Source: Hypsibius dujardini
Taxonomy: Eukaryota; Tardigrada; Eutardigrada; Parachela; Hypsibiidae
Direction: 5' to 3'
DNA length: 20,413 nucleotides
Assembly: GCA_001579985.1 (NCBI GenBank)
Contig: LRSR01012708.1
Coordinates: 1-20,413 of the forward strand
Below, piece after piece: positions 8,321 through 13,922 of the stretch (position 1 is the stretch's first letter; every line of letters begins with the position of its first letter). The notes under the pieces are model-generated. The model was not told the DNA's origin, did no database searches, and worked only from the letters and a program-made list of their open reading frames with translations. A program made the translations under genes and the position numbers.

Positions 8321-10300
8321 TGGACAGACAGGCATGCAGACACGCAGACAGACAGACAGATGGATAGACAGACAGACACGGGCAAGGACGAAATTCATCT
8401 AAGCGACGCATTTTCTCGGTTCCAGCTGATTCCGTATTTGATGGCGGCCGCCACGGAACCGTTTGAACTGCAGTCGGCCAAAGCTGAGACGCTGCTTGAG
8501 GAAATCAATCGGAAATATCATGGATCTGTGTCTGTATGTAGTTTGCGTTTTGTTTCTTTCAGAGACTGAACGGGTCCTCCTGCATCGTCTACCGCTCTGA
8601 TATTGTGAACGGATATGCAGTCTAATCTCCCTCGTGTTCTTGTAGACCAAGGCTCTGGACGGTGTCAGGGAGTCTTTCACGTTCCAGCGAGTCATAAGGC
8701 CGCAGCACTCGGTGTTGCGAGGATATCGTGTTCCTCCCGCAACGGGTCAGCAGTCAGACCGGCAACCAACGCCAGTCAGTCTGATTGGCAGCGTTTACTC
8801 GTTCCTCCGGCCCGACCGCAACCATCGGCGATCACTGATTACGTCCATGCTGAACACATTCAAATTGGAGGTGAGGCTGCATGGAATGAGGCGAGCTGTT
8901 GTAGGCTGAAGAATTCCCGACTCAGACAGACATGCAACCCAACAGGAAGACAGACACATAGACACACAGACAGGCAGACACACAGATACACAGACAGACA
9001 GGCAGACAGACACACAGGCAGACATACAGGCAGGCAGACACACAGACACACAGACAGGCAGGCAGACAAACAGACAGATAGACAGGCAGACACACAGGCA
9101 GACACACAGACAGACTGTTTGAAGTGGGCGTTCATGAAATGTCGTTTTCATTTCCAGGCGTCGCAGTTGGACCAGCTGTTGTACTTCGCAGACAACATCG
9201 CCTACTTCGGTTTCCAGACTCAGGACGAACCACTCTTTGTGCTCTACCAAATGGAGCCCATCATGGCCATGATCTGTCCGGATGCCCTGCAGCGCTTCCG
9301 CAAGGCCTTCAAACTCACCCCAGCACCCCGGGAAGACGGCGAAACGGAACCGGAATACGACGAGGACGACCTGGAGACGCCGGACAACCTCCGGCGGAAC
9401 GTGCCGAGTGATCTGACAGAGTTGCGATACTGCTACCGACTCTGTCAACCGTCGTTTCTGCTGATCGGACTGAAGAAGTTCATTGAGGACTTCTACGGAT
9501 TCAGTGCTGCGAAACTGAAGGAATATTCGCCCAACGAGAAGCAGGCCGTGTGGGAGAAGCCCATTGTCACGCGCAAGCAGATGAACAAATTCCATCCCGG
9601 CATCGTCGTCGAGTTTGTCGTGAAGGATTACAAGAAGCAGCTGGATGAATTCTTGAATGCGGAGTTCTTGGTGAAGAAATTCCTGGGCGTAAGTTAATTC
9701 ATCCGCTGGTTTATCTCGCTCAATGTATTCTTGTCTGCCTGGCTGCCTGCCTGTCTGCCTGCCTGCCTGTCTGTCTGTCTCTCTGTCTCTCTGTCTCTCT
9801 GCCTGCCTGCCTGTCTGTCTGCAAGTCTGTCTGTCTGTCTGTTTGCCTGTCTGCCTGTTTGTCTGTCTAACGCCTTCTTTGCCTTGCAGTTCAAAGCCGT
9901 CGTCTCGCAGATCGATGAAGCCGCTGTGTCAGCTGGTCCGGAGCTCGCCGATCGGTCCACGGCCGAGGAGCCAGACGACCTGGAGGAAATGCCTGACGAT
10001 TTCGAGATCCCGGAGGAAAGTGACGACGTCGGCCCGGACGGGTTCTCTTCCGAGTCCGGCAGCAGTGTGGCGTCACCCGTGAAGAAGCGCGGCGCCAAAC
10101 AGGACGCCGGCGGCACCTTTAAGAAACCAAAGACCCCGAAGAAGAAGCCTGATCCCGGCACACCAAAGAAGCCACGCGGACGGCCGCGAAAGACGCCGGT
10201 CAAGCCGGTCAAGAAGCAACGTGGCGGCGGTAGCGGCGGTGGCAGCGGTGGCGGCGGTAGCGATGACTCTTCCGATGAGGACAACTCGTTTCTGCCCTGA
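1481..10300 (+). CDS. NIPBL: Cohesin loading factor, NIPBL / Nipped-B / SCC2 family (15 coding exons, complete)
   Basis: Joined exons: 1481-1778, 2116-2275, 2379-3447, 3709-4002, 4230-4601, 4948-5331, 5692-6018, 6085-6352, 6539-6831, 6897-7343, 7579-8268, 8426-8533, 8646-8870, 9158-9688, 9890-10300. They total 5877 nt and give 1958 aa plus stop. Family knowledge: this HEAT-repeat protein acts with MAU2/SCC4 to load the cohesin ring on chromatin and stimulate its ATPase in the nucleus. Seen in sequence: a low-complexity N-terminus, a KLTIKISRV motif like the KLTLRLSRV of vertebrate NIPBL, a long HEAT array (about 510-1645) with blocks such as VNKPEWPAAE, SLRNF/NLRNY and SVRKRAIK, and the conserved block around YFADNIAYFGFQTQDEPLF. 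The C-terminus ends in an acidic and basic tail with an AT-hook. The length is close to insect Nipped-B and shorter than the human protein. The two first junctions are the least certain; the rest align almost without gaps to recalled human NIPBL. Confidence 0.94.
1829..2085 (+). repeat. TCTG/CCTG tetranucleotide array in NIPBL intron 1
   Basis: The sense strand carries (TCTG)n, then an uninterrupted run of CCTG units around 1857-1898, then mixed TCTG with TATC, GTTC and GTGA interruptions. It fills most of the 337-nt intron 1779-2115. Confidence 0.92.
2116..2275 (+). CDS. NIPBL: NIPBL coding exon 2
   Basis: The acceptor is ttttctctcccag ending 2115. Joined to exon 1, the frame reads QLVDIFPTPGGIRHTSYYDD and continues to SLTEHLCQTITHEV. 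The donor chosen is GT at 2276 (GTGCGT, the same donor hexamer as intron 3) because it supplies the phase 2 that exon 3 needs. Other nearby GTs give a frame that stops early. The segment matches the position of the vertebrate N-terminal region that binds MAU2, but identity is weak. Confidence 0.6.
2379..3447 (+). CDS. NIPBL: NIPBL coding exon 3 (disordered region to first helical segment)
   Basis: This is the largest exon, encoding residues about 153-509. It is rich in S, P, K and A with basic patches (RRSSRKKM, RKDKRVRD). The motif DPSKLTIKISRVS near its middle matches the vertebrate NIPBL motif STKLTLRLSRV. The last quarter (LVMGDPDKPVTDADIP to LRGYIIAPDRLLFMQ) becomes helical and leads into the HEAT array. 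The donor is CAG|GTGCGT at 3448, phase 0. Confidence 0.88.
3456..3632 (+). repeat. 9-nt pyrimidine-rich tandem repeat in NIPBL intron 3
   Basis: About 20 imperfect copies of a TTGTTCNTY-type nonamer (variants TTGTTTGTC, TTGTTCCTT) fill the intron 3448-3708. The period of nine makes the reverse strand a regular Asn-Lys-Thr/Met reading frame, which is not a gene. Confidence 0.88.
3709..4002 (+). CDS. NIPBL: NIPBL coding exon 4 (start of HEAT array)
   Basis: The acceptor is gtaaatttcag ending 3708 and the donor GAC|GTAAGC at 4003, both phase 0, giving 98 codons. The translation contains ALSIMTSPKMAREIF and HLHDTIYPAFDPLY. These correspond to TINIMTSPNMPK and HLQNTLYPQYDPVY in recalled human NIPBL. 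Confidence 0.94.
4009..4192 (+). repeat. CAGA tetranucleotide array in NIPBL intron 4
   Basis: CAGA units mix with ACATC interruptions (a 12-nt cagacatccaga pattern at the 5' side), then become pure (4097-4138) and end with GATAGACAGG variants. The intron is 4003-4229. Confidence 0.92.
4230..4601 (+). CDS. NIPBL: NIPBL coding exon 5 (HEAT)
   Basis: The acceptor is ttttcctcctccag and the donor CAG|GTGCGC at 4602, giving 124 codons in phase 0. The blocks SLGVSAFFVENVRDLQLKS, FARYEKHRDVI and SLAKLPSSKRNLRNY match the human segments SMGITPFFVENVSELQL, FSRYEKHRQLI and SLARLPTSKRSLRNF. Confidence 0.95.
4645..4926 (+). repeat. GATT array in NIPBL intron 5
   Basis: GATT units are mixed with TACTT, GCTT and CACTT variants, and an acgattg-atgatgtggcatt insert recurs about three times. 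The intron is 4602-4947. Confidence 0.88.
4948..5331 (+). CDS. NIPBL: NIPBL coding exon 6 (HEAT)
   Basis: The acceptor is ttgtcttccag and the donor AAG|GTAATT at 5332, giving 128 codons in phase 0. It includes the family signature FRPLFENFIIDLLTAVNKPE followed by WPAAENLLSILG, then a YLGLITSRMRKDSI helix. Confidence 0.96.
5361..5655 (+). repeat. 40-nt higher-order GATT array in NIPBL intron 6
   Basis: Six copies of a unit containing tgtacgatgtgactctgggc followed by GATT runs begin near 5401, 5441, 5481, 5525, 5565 and 5605. Spacing is 40 nt except one 44-nt step, which is one extra GATT. The intron is 5332-5691. Confidence 0.9.
5692..6018 (+). CDS. NIPBL: NIPBL coding exon 7
   Basis: The acceptor is gtttccttgtag and the donor CAG|GTGAGA at 6019, giving 109 codons in phase 0. 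It encodes QGLLHYLWHSL and FAASFYLVQWYHESA (human: KALLDYL and RKFYIAQWFRDT). A serine-rich acidic linker with SSESSISDEDMPEY follows, absent from the human alignment and probably a flexible loop. Confidence 0.93.
6085..6352 (+). CDS. NIPBL: NIPBL coding exon 8 (cohesin-type HEAT repeat)
   Basis: It follows a 66-nt intron. It encodes SRRPFAASFEFYFRRILGM, then a HEAT unit matching the Pfam cohesin HEAT family (ATQIRIRAIKAVNTIIDADS), then SASIRETAIEMIGKY across the junction. The exon ends ATC G before GCAAGT, a GC donor, in phase 1. The following coding sequence fits only this junction. Confidence 0.9.
6353..6538 (+). other. NIPBL intron 8: GC-AG intron filled with CAGA repeat
   Basis: The donor is G|GCAAGT and the acceptor tttctag. 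The 186-nt length is a multiple of three, and no in-frame stop occurs, so retained RNA would add 62 residues of mainly RQTD repeats. GGCAAGTA is present at both exon-intron borders (6352-6359 and 6538-6545). Confidence 0.85.
6367..6521 (+). repeat. CAGA/CAGG tetranucleotide array
   Basis: CAGG units at the 5' side, CAGACACA variants, then more than 15 pure AGAC units, then CAGG variants. It occupies nearly all of intron 8. Confidence 0.93.
6539..6831 (+). CDS. NIPBL: NIPBL coding exon 9 (HEAT)
   Basis: The acceptor is atgttttctag ending 6538; two bases complete the glycine codon begun in exon 8. It encodes HLEQYYLILLKRLIDT, SVRKRAIKVLHDFCV and GDEDTIKKLVYEVFQSTWF, which follow the human block QLAEQYYDMLIERILDT through FQKLWF. 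The donor is GAT|GTAAGT at 6832. Confidence 0.94.
6897..7343 (+). CDS. NIPBL: NIPBL coding exon 10 (HEAT)
   Basis: The 65-nt intron before it has a textbook ctaac branch site at about 6870. The 149 codons in phase 0 include EWFEKMLKDLLKREAEAKHK and AKILGMVVPEMKNPPELFL (human: DWFEQLLQNLLKSEE and AKILELVVPLMEHPSETFL). The donor is CAG|GTGAGC at 7344. Confidence 0.95.
7348..7539 (+). repeat. CAGA/CAGG/CAGT array in NIPBL intron 10
   Basis: Mixed AGAC, AGTC, AGGC and GGGAGGC units begin five bases after the donor CAG|GTGAGC. The intron is 7344-7578. Reading through from exon 10 stays open to a TAG near 7533. Confidence 0.93.
7579..8268 (+). CDS. NIPBL: NIPBL coding exon 11 (start of Nipped-B C-terminal domain)
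   Basis: Its 230 codons in phase 0 start LLQDNVECLAQVVNSVTGNY (human: VVQHCVSCLGAVVNKVTQNF). They continue through GLCIVALIVQHFDIE, NMKDRLVEVFLTLLKH and ALQSLGFIFIRKPETMM, the sister-chromatid-cohesion C-terminal domain known from NIPBL/SCC2. The donor is TTG|GTAATG at 8269. Confidence 0.95.
8277..8384 (+). repeat. CAGA array in NIPBL intron 11
   Basis: AGAC units start eight bases after the donor, with ATGG and GCATG interruptions. The intron is 8269-8425. Confidence 0.92.
8426..8533 (+). CDS. NIPBL: NIPBL coding exon 12
   Basis: A short 36-codon exon in phase 0 reads LIPYLMAAATEPFELQSAKA and ends YHGSVS before GTATGT at 8534. It aligns with the human segment VPYLIAMGTDPEPAMRNKAD through YAGF. 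Confidence 0.92.
8646..8870 (+). CDS. NIPBL: NIPBL coding exon 13
   Basis: The acceptor is tgttcttgtag ending 8645. The 75 codons begin TKALDGVRESFTFQRVIRP and end RPDRNHRRSLITSMLNTFKL (human: MKAVAGMKMSYQVQQAI and RGNRQHRRAFLISLLNLFD). The donor is GAG|GTGAGG at 8871. A cryptic acceptor at 8560-8561 is not used, because the ungapped alignment runs from exon 12 to here. Confidence 0.94.
8922..9116 (+). repeat. CAGA/CACA array in NIPBL intron 13
   Basis: Mixed AGAC, ACAC, AGGC and ATAG units lie inside the intron 8871-9157, after about 50 nt of non-repeat sequence. Confidence 0.92.
9158..9688 (+). CDS. NIPBL: NIPBL coding exon 14
   Basis: Its 177 codons in phase 0 include LYFADNIAYFGFQTQDEPLF, nearly identical to the vertebrate protein. 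An acidic stretch (about EPEYDEDDLETPD) follows, then FLLIGLKKFIEDFYGFSAAK and LKEYSPNEKQAVWEKPI, matching LLLLMLKQHLKNLCGFSDSK and KYSPSESAKVYDKAI. The donor is GGC|GTAAGT at 9689. Confidence 0.95.
9733..9871 (+). repeat. TCTG/CCTG array in NIPBL intron 14
   Basis: The sense strand carries CCTG and TCTG units with TCTC variants. The intron 9689-9889 is 201 nt but has an in-frame TAA just after the donor. Confidence 0.92.
9890..10300 (+). CDS. NIPBL: NIPBL terminal coding exon 15 with AT-hook tail
   Basis: The acceptor is tgccttgcag ending 9889 and the stop TGA is at 10298-10300. The 136 residues run from an acidic stretch (EEPDDLEEMPDDFEIPEESD) to a lysine/proline-rich basic tail holding the AT-hook core RGRPRK (residues about 1918-1923), several TP sites, a Gly-Ser linker and an acidic serine patch. 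The tail suggests direct contact with AT-rich DNA; that role is inferred. Confidence 0.92.
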   Translation, partial: FKAVVSQIDEAAVSAGPELADRSTAEEPDDLEEMPDDFEIPEESDDVGPDGFSSESGSSVASPVKKRGAKQDAGGTFKKPKTPKKKPDPGTPKKPRGRPRKTPVKPVKKQRGGGSGGGSGGGGSDDSSDEDNSFLP

Positions 10301-10610
10301 TCGGTTTTGGTGTGTGGGAATTTCGTTTTTTCTCCATCCCGGATCTGACTCGGAGTTTTGTTGGAAGAGCAGTATTTCTTGACGGGCGGATGTTTTGTTT
10401 TTTTCTCTCTTTTCTTTCGTCGTAAATGGGACTTAATGATCTGGCGGTGAGGTTTTCTTTTTTCAGTTCAGGCCGTTCGTTTTTTGTTTTTTTAGTCATG
10501 GGTTTTGTGACTGCTTTTCGGACCAAGTGGGGAAATATTTGGCTTACGGAAATATTCTCGTACTTTCTGAATCAAAAAGTTCTATTGGGGTCCACCTTTC
10601 ATGCTCCCTA
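10301..10610 (+). other. NIPBL 3' flank, probable 3'UTR
   Basis: T-rich sequence follows the stop codon. No AATAAA is visible here, so the cleavage site cannot be placed. A small open frame at 10426-10611 has no family resemblance and is not called. Confidence 0.35.
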
Positions 10611-10673
<63 letters not shown>

Positions 10674-10702
10674 GTCAGACAGACAGACAGAGAGACAGAC
10701 AT
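10611..10702 (+). repeat. CAGA array between NIPBL and the secreted-protein gene
   Basis: About 20 AGAC units with AAAC, AGTC and AGAG variants. It is the only long CAGA array in this window that is not inside a coding-gene intron. It may lie in the 3'UTR or in intergenic DNA. Confidence 0.9.
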
Positions 10703-11124
10703 TCTGAAAAACAGTACAAGCAGTAACTGCACAACCGACCATTCATGCTGTATGCATTTATTTCTGCTGCTGTAATAAGATGCGGTTCGGTTCCACGCAG
10801 ACAGCAAACACTCCCAGCAGGAGATCGCCTGACTGCTTTTCAGAATCGGTATAAGTTGTTGCACATGTACAACTTGTTGCCAACTTCCAAGTTCACTCGT
10901 CAGACAAAGGTCCCCCCGTAGAACGGTTCGCGGGCATGACAATCGGATTTTTGCGAGCAACGTCAACGGAAAGCCGTTTTGTCAGTCGGCGTATGAAGCG
11001 AATAATTCCGGTCTACCAGAAGTTGCTCACTTTCTCCCTTTAACAATTCCTTCACATCGAACTCTCGAGTTGCTCACGTTGAGTTGAGTTGTTTCTGATA
11101 TTTTTTTCATCAAACTACTTGATC
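10703..11124. other. Non-repetitive spacer upstream of the secreted-protein gene
   Basis: No coding signal is seen on either strand. A 7-bp stem, 9-nt loop hairpin (AAGTTGT / ACAACTT, 10853-10875) is present. The transcription start of the downstream gene probably lies here, but no convincing TATA box was found close to the ATG. Confidence 0.3.
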
Positions 11125-11508
11125 ATGCAGTTCCTGGCGCATCCGTCCGTGGCATGCGTGCTCGCACTGACCGTGCTCGTTGACGGGACCTGGTGCCTGG
11201 TGCAGGAGCGTCGCGGCGTGAAGCTGCAGTCGAAGAACAACCGCGGCAGCCTGGCCGAGGAGGACGCCGCGAACCGTTGCGACGTCTTCGCGGGCGGCAA
11301 TGAGTGCGGCTGCCGGCAGGGCATCTGCTGGAACTTCTACCTCGCCCCCGTCGGGCCGGGCGACAAGCCGTGGTGCTACACCCAACGGATCGGCCTGGAG
11401 GAGCCCCGATCGGAGTGGGCCCTGTGCCGGACCAGCAAGGACTGCGACGTGCGGATGCGCTGCGGCAACACCCGCGAACACATCGGCGGATGGAACGATC
11501 CCATTTAG
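11125..11508 (+). CDS. Small secreted eight-cysteine protein, single exon
   Basis: A 127-aa open frame begins at the ATG at 11125. The first 24 residues have a hydrophobic core (ACVLALTVLV) typical of a signal peptide, with likely cleavage near residues 22-24. The mature part starts with a basic, polar stretch. It then has eight cysteines (52, 61, 63, 68, 84, 101, 107, 113) in the order GGNECGCRQGICW, PWCYT, ALC, DCDVRMRCGN, enough for four disulfides. The pattern GGNECGCR-x-G-x-CW followed by WCYT recalls small uncharacterised secreted proteins common in insects and crustaceans; this is from memory, not a search. A canonical AATAAA lies 169 nt after the stop. High third-position GC matches the neighbouring genes. 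Function is unknown; an extracellular or host-surface role is only a guess. Confidence 0.75.
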   Translation: MQFLAHPSVACVLALTVLVDGTWCLVQERRGVKLQSKNNRGSLAEEDAANRCDVFAGGNECGCRQGICWNFYLAPVGPGDKPWCYTQRIGLEEPRSEWALCRTSKDCDVRMRCGNTREHIGGWNDPI

Positions 11509-11676
11509 AAAGGTCACCATTAATGGACACGCCCATCAAGCGCGCGGCTCTGTAGTATGGGTATTCTTCAGCGAAGTAACCAGCTTACATAAGAGATACT
11601 TTCTCAGCGGACTATAAAAAGTCCTGCTTGAGTTCCAGTGTGACAGTTCTACTTTTACTTTTTCGTCCTCACTGCT

Positions 11677-11682
11677 AATAAA
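11677..11682 (+). terminator. Polyadenylation signal AATAAA
   Basis: This canonical hexamer lies about 170 nt downstream of the secreted-protein stop codon and is followed by a T/C-rich stretch. It is the only good candidate 3' end signal for that gene. It could instead belong to an LTR-like segment (see findings). Confidence 0.55.
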
Positions 11683-11878
11683 CTTCTACTTTCTATCGAC
11701 TCTCGCACTCTTCTTAGGTCGCCGAACCCCAACACGCCCCGCCCCCATTTCCTCAACGAATTGGAAGAGGCCGTATCGTCCATGTACAGCGAAAGTCCTG
11801 AGATTCGAACGACGTCACAGTGTCGTTTCTACTTTACTGTCTCAAACTCCAAACTAGCAACGGCCGGCTCCGAGCAAA

Positions 11879-11994
11879 CCGTTCGATAGAAATAAACTCA
11901 CGTGACCGTTCGATAGAAATAAACTCACGTGACCGTTCAATACACATAAACTCACGTGACCGTTCGATAGAAATAAACTCACGTGACCGTTCGA
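11879..11994 (+). repeat. 27-nt tandem repeat, 4.3 copies, each with CACGTG
   Basis: Units at 11879-11905, 11906-11932, 11933-11959 and 11960-11986 plus an 8-nt partial. Three units are identical; the third has a few substitutions (CAATACAC for CGATAGAA). Each carries TCACGTGA, an E-box palindrome, at a fixed 27-bp spacing. Confidence 0.96.
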
Positions 11995-12177
11995 ATTTCA
12001 CCGTATTGCACGGTGACGTACACTGTACGGTCCCGATCAAGGGTCGATTTTAGGTCCGGACCGAAAACACGTTCCCTCGCTCGCTTGGTTGTTCATTCAG
12101 ATTCACCTAAACTTCGTTGACTTCAAAATGTCGATCACCGTAATGCTCATCACGAATCATCATTTCAATCAAGCAAG

Positions 12178-12251
12178 GTAGCATAGCCTGTCAGGCAAAA
12201 GCCAACGGCCAATCACGGACAAGTGAACGGAATTGAACGATCCGATCAAGC
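12178..12251 (+). repeat. 75-bp direct repeat, left copy
   Basis: It begins gtagcatagcctgtcaggc and is nearly identical to 12406-12480, differing by one inserted G and one A/C change. Together the copies flank a 149-bp inverted-repeat element. Confidence 0.95.
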
Positions 12252-12257
12252 AAGGCA

Positions 12258-12406
12258 CTGTACTAACGCGATTCTAACGGCCGTTTTTTGGCCCTACCAG
12301 TAAATTACGACCCCGGGCCGGGCTGGAATTGACTCCGTGACGTCACACAGAGTCTTGCACGGCGGGAGGCGGGGCTGAGATGGCCGTTAGAATCGCGACA
12401 GTACAG
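12258..12406. mobile_element. MITE-like element with 25-bp terminal inverted repeats
   Basis: The ends 12258-12282 (ctgtactaacgcgattctaa, then cggcc) and 12382-12406 are inverted copies with two mismatches. The interior is GC-rich and noncoding, with a perfect TGACGTCA palindrome at 12338-12345. It carries no transposase, so it would be non-autonomous. No clear target duplication is seen, unless the flanking 75-bp repeats arose with it. Confidence 0.6.
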
Positions 12407-12480
12407 TAGCATAGCCTGTCAGGCAAAAGCCAACGGGCCAATCACGGACAAGTGAACGGAATTGAACGATCCGCTCAAGC
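12406..12480 (+). repeat. 75-bp direct repeat, right copy
   Basis: Second copy of the 12178-12251 sequence, abutting the right inverted repeat of the element between them. Confidence 0.95.
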
Positions 12481-12791
12481 TCGATGCGAATCAGCGGGGG
12501 TGGGGCATAATCGAGCCTTGAGAGCGGGAGCGTACAGTATCATAAGCTCACACATTTTGTACATGAGTTTTCGCGTTTTTCGGCAACGACTGACTGATCC
12601 GGCTTGTGCACGACACAGGCGCGCAGCGGCCAATCCCTGTCGACACACTTCAGGCCACACCTCCCTCGCGTTCCTTTTTTGATTTTGCACTCCGTCCTTC
12701 GATGTGTCGGTTCTGTATCACTTTGCAGAGTGTCGCGTGGGAATGTAGCCCGAAACCGTTTGTGCACATACCGTAACAGCGTCAGTGCGGC

Positions 12792-12972
12792 CAGTGGCGC
12801 GTCCTAGGGCGTGGCAAGTGGGCAATTGCCCCCCCCCTTGTCCGAAAGCGAAAGTGACCCAATTCCCCCTGACGTTTTTTAGAGTAAAAATAGCAAAATC
12901 ATACCAACATATTTAATATATTTAAAATTAAAAATTATGCCCCCCGTACCGGAAGGTCTAGACGCGTCTATG
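12792..12972. mobile_element. Possible degenerate hAT-type MITE
   Basis: The left end cagtggcgcgtcctaggg recalls CAGTGGCG-type ends of nonautonomous hAT elements and is followed by a run of C residues. The right end (gtctagacgcgtctatg) is a weak inverted match. The interior (12880-12940) is AT-rich. This rests on loose resemblance. Confidence 0.25.
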
Positions 12973-12978
12973 AGCGCG

Positions 12979-13589
12979 GCCATCAATAAAATGTGTCAAA
13001 AAGGGTATCAGTGGGCGAGTGAACAGTGGCCCGCCTGGGCTGAAAGAGTTCTGATTCTGATTCAGTACAGTACTGTATGTTCGCGTTAGACAGGGACAGC
13101 GTACGAGCTGTGGAAGGTTTAATCGGCCACGCGGCGCTTGTGCTGTGTGTACGGTGCACACAAGCCGTGCACACATTCCAGTCCAATACGAGCTGTGGAA
13201 GGTTTAATCGGCCACGCGGCGCTTGTGCTGTGTGGACGGTGCACACAAGCCGTGCACACATTCCAGTCCAATACGAGCTGTGGAACGTTTAATCGGCCAC
13301 GCGGCGCTTGTGCTGTGTGGACGGTACACACAGCCTGCACTGCACACATTCCACTCCAGTACGAGCTGTGGAACGTTTAATCGGCCACGCGGCGCTTGTG
13401 CTGTGTGGACGGTGCACACAAGCCGTGCACACATTCCAGTCCAATACGAGCTGTGGAAGGTTTAATCGGCCACGCGGCGCTTGTGCTGTGTGTACGGTAC
13501 ACACAGCCTGCACACATTCCACTCCAGTCCAACTGTCCCTGTCTAACGCGCCATCAAAACTTTTTTGATACATTTTGTTGATTGATGGC
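12979..13589. mobile_element. Nested inverted-repeat element carrying a tandem satellite
   Basis: The outer imperfect inverted repeat pairs 12979-13003 (gccatcaataaaatgtgtca...) with 13560-13589. The inner perfect 18-bp inverted repeat is 13082-13099 and 13533-13550 (cgcgttagacagggacag). Between the inner arms are five tandem copies of an 85-bp unit. There is no coding capacity. The organisation resembles foldback or satellite-bearing MITEs. Confidence 0.65.
13102..13531 (+). repeat. 85-bp tandem repeat, five copies
   Basis: Units start at 13102, 13187, 13272, 13360 and 13445. Each begins tacgagctgtggaa and contains taatcggccacgcggcgc and a small hairpin (gcttgtg / cacaagc) in most copies. 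Copies 3 and 5 share a variant (acggtacacacagcctgc) in place of the hairpin arm. The 85-nt period shifts frame each copy, giving many overlapping spurious reading frames on both strands. Confidence 0.96.
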
Positions 13590-13797
13590 AAACGTTGACG
13601 ACCACACTCTCACTAATATCAGAACACCGAAAAAATGACGTCACTGGACTTTTTTCGTTCCCTCTTCCATTTCCCTTTCCTCTCTTTTTCTTTTCGTGGG
13701 GAAAAAGCCATTTTATGCAGATTTCGAACAGACACGTTGGATTCAGTGATGTTGTTAATTTTCTACAACGCGCAACGATTGATTGCATGATTAGCTG

Positions 13798-13922
13798 GTA
13801 CACACGTGGCAAAAACCTTGCGCTAACCGAATTAAGCACTTCAACTCGGGGTTGTATACAATAGCCGTGCAACGGGTGTATGGCTTGACCCGGCTAGCGC
13901 AAGGTTTTTGCCACGTGTGTAC
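13798..13922. mobile_element. 125-bp foldback element with 32-bp inverted repeats
   Basis: Arms 13798-13829 and 13891-13922 are inverted copies with one mismatch (28 bp perfect at the ends), starting gtacacacgtggcaaaaacc. The 61-nt interior is noncoding. Such a structure could be a MITE or a hairpin-forming transcript; no target duplication is evident. Confidence 0.7.

Noticed and set aside
8562-8607. Possible extra NIPBL exon after the acceptor tttctttcag at 8561
   Set aside because: Exon 12 to exon 13 aligns without a gap to the vertebrate protein, and the candidate has no good donor.
9694-10284. Long reverse-strand frame opposite NIPBL exon 15
   Set aside because: Pro/Arg-rich translation typical of the antisense of a GC-rich Lys/Gly exon, with a CAGA-type tail; no homology recognised.
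13077-13591. Overlapping 70-100 codon open frames on both strands
   Set aside because: They are produced by the 85-bp tandem unit, which shifts frame in each copy; no family resemblance.
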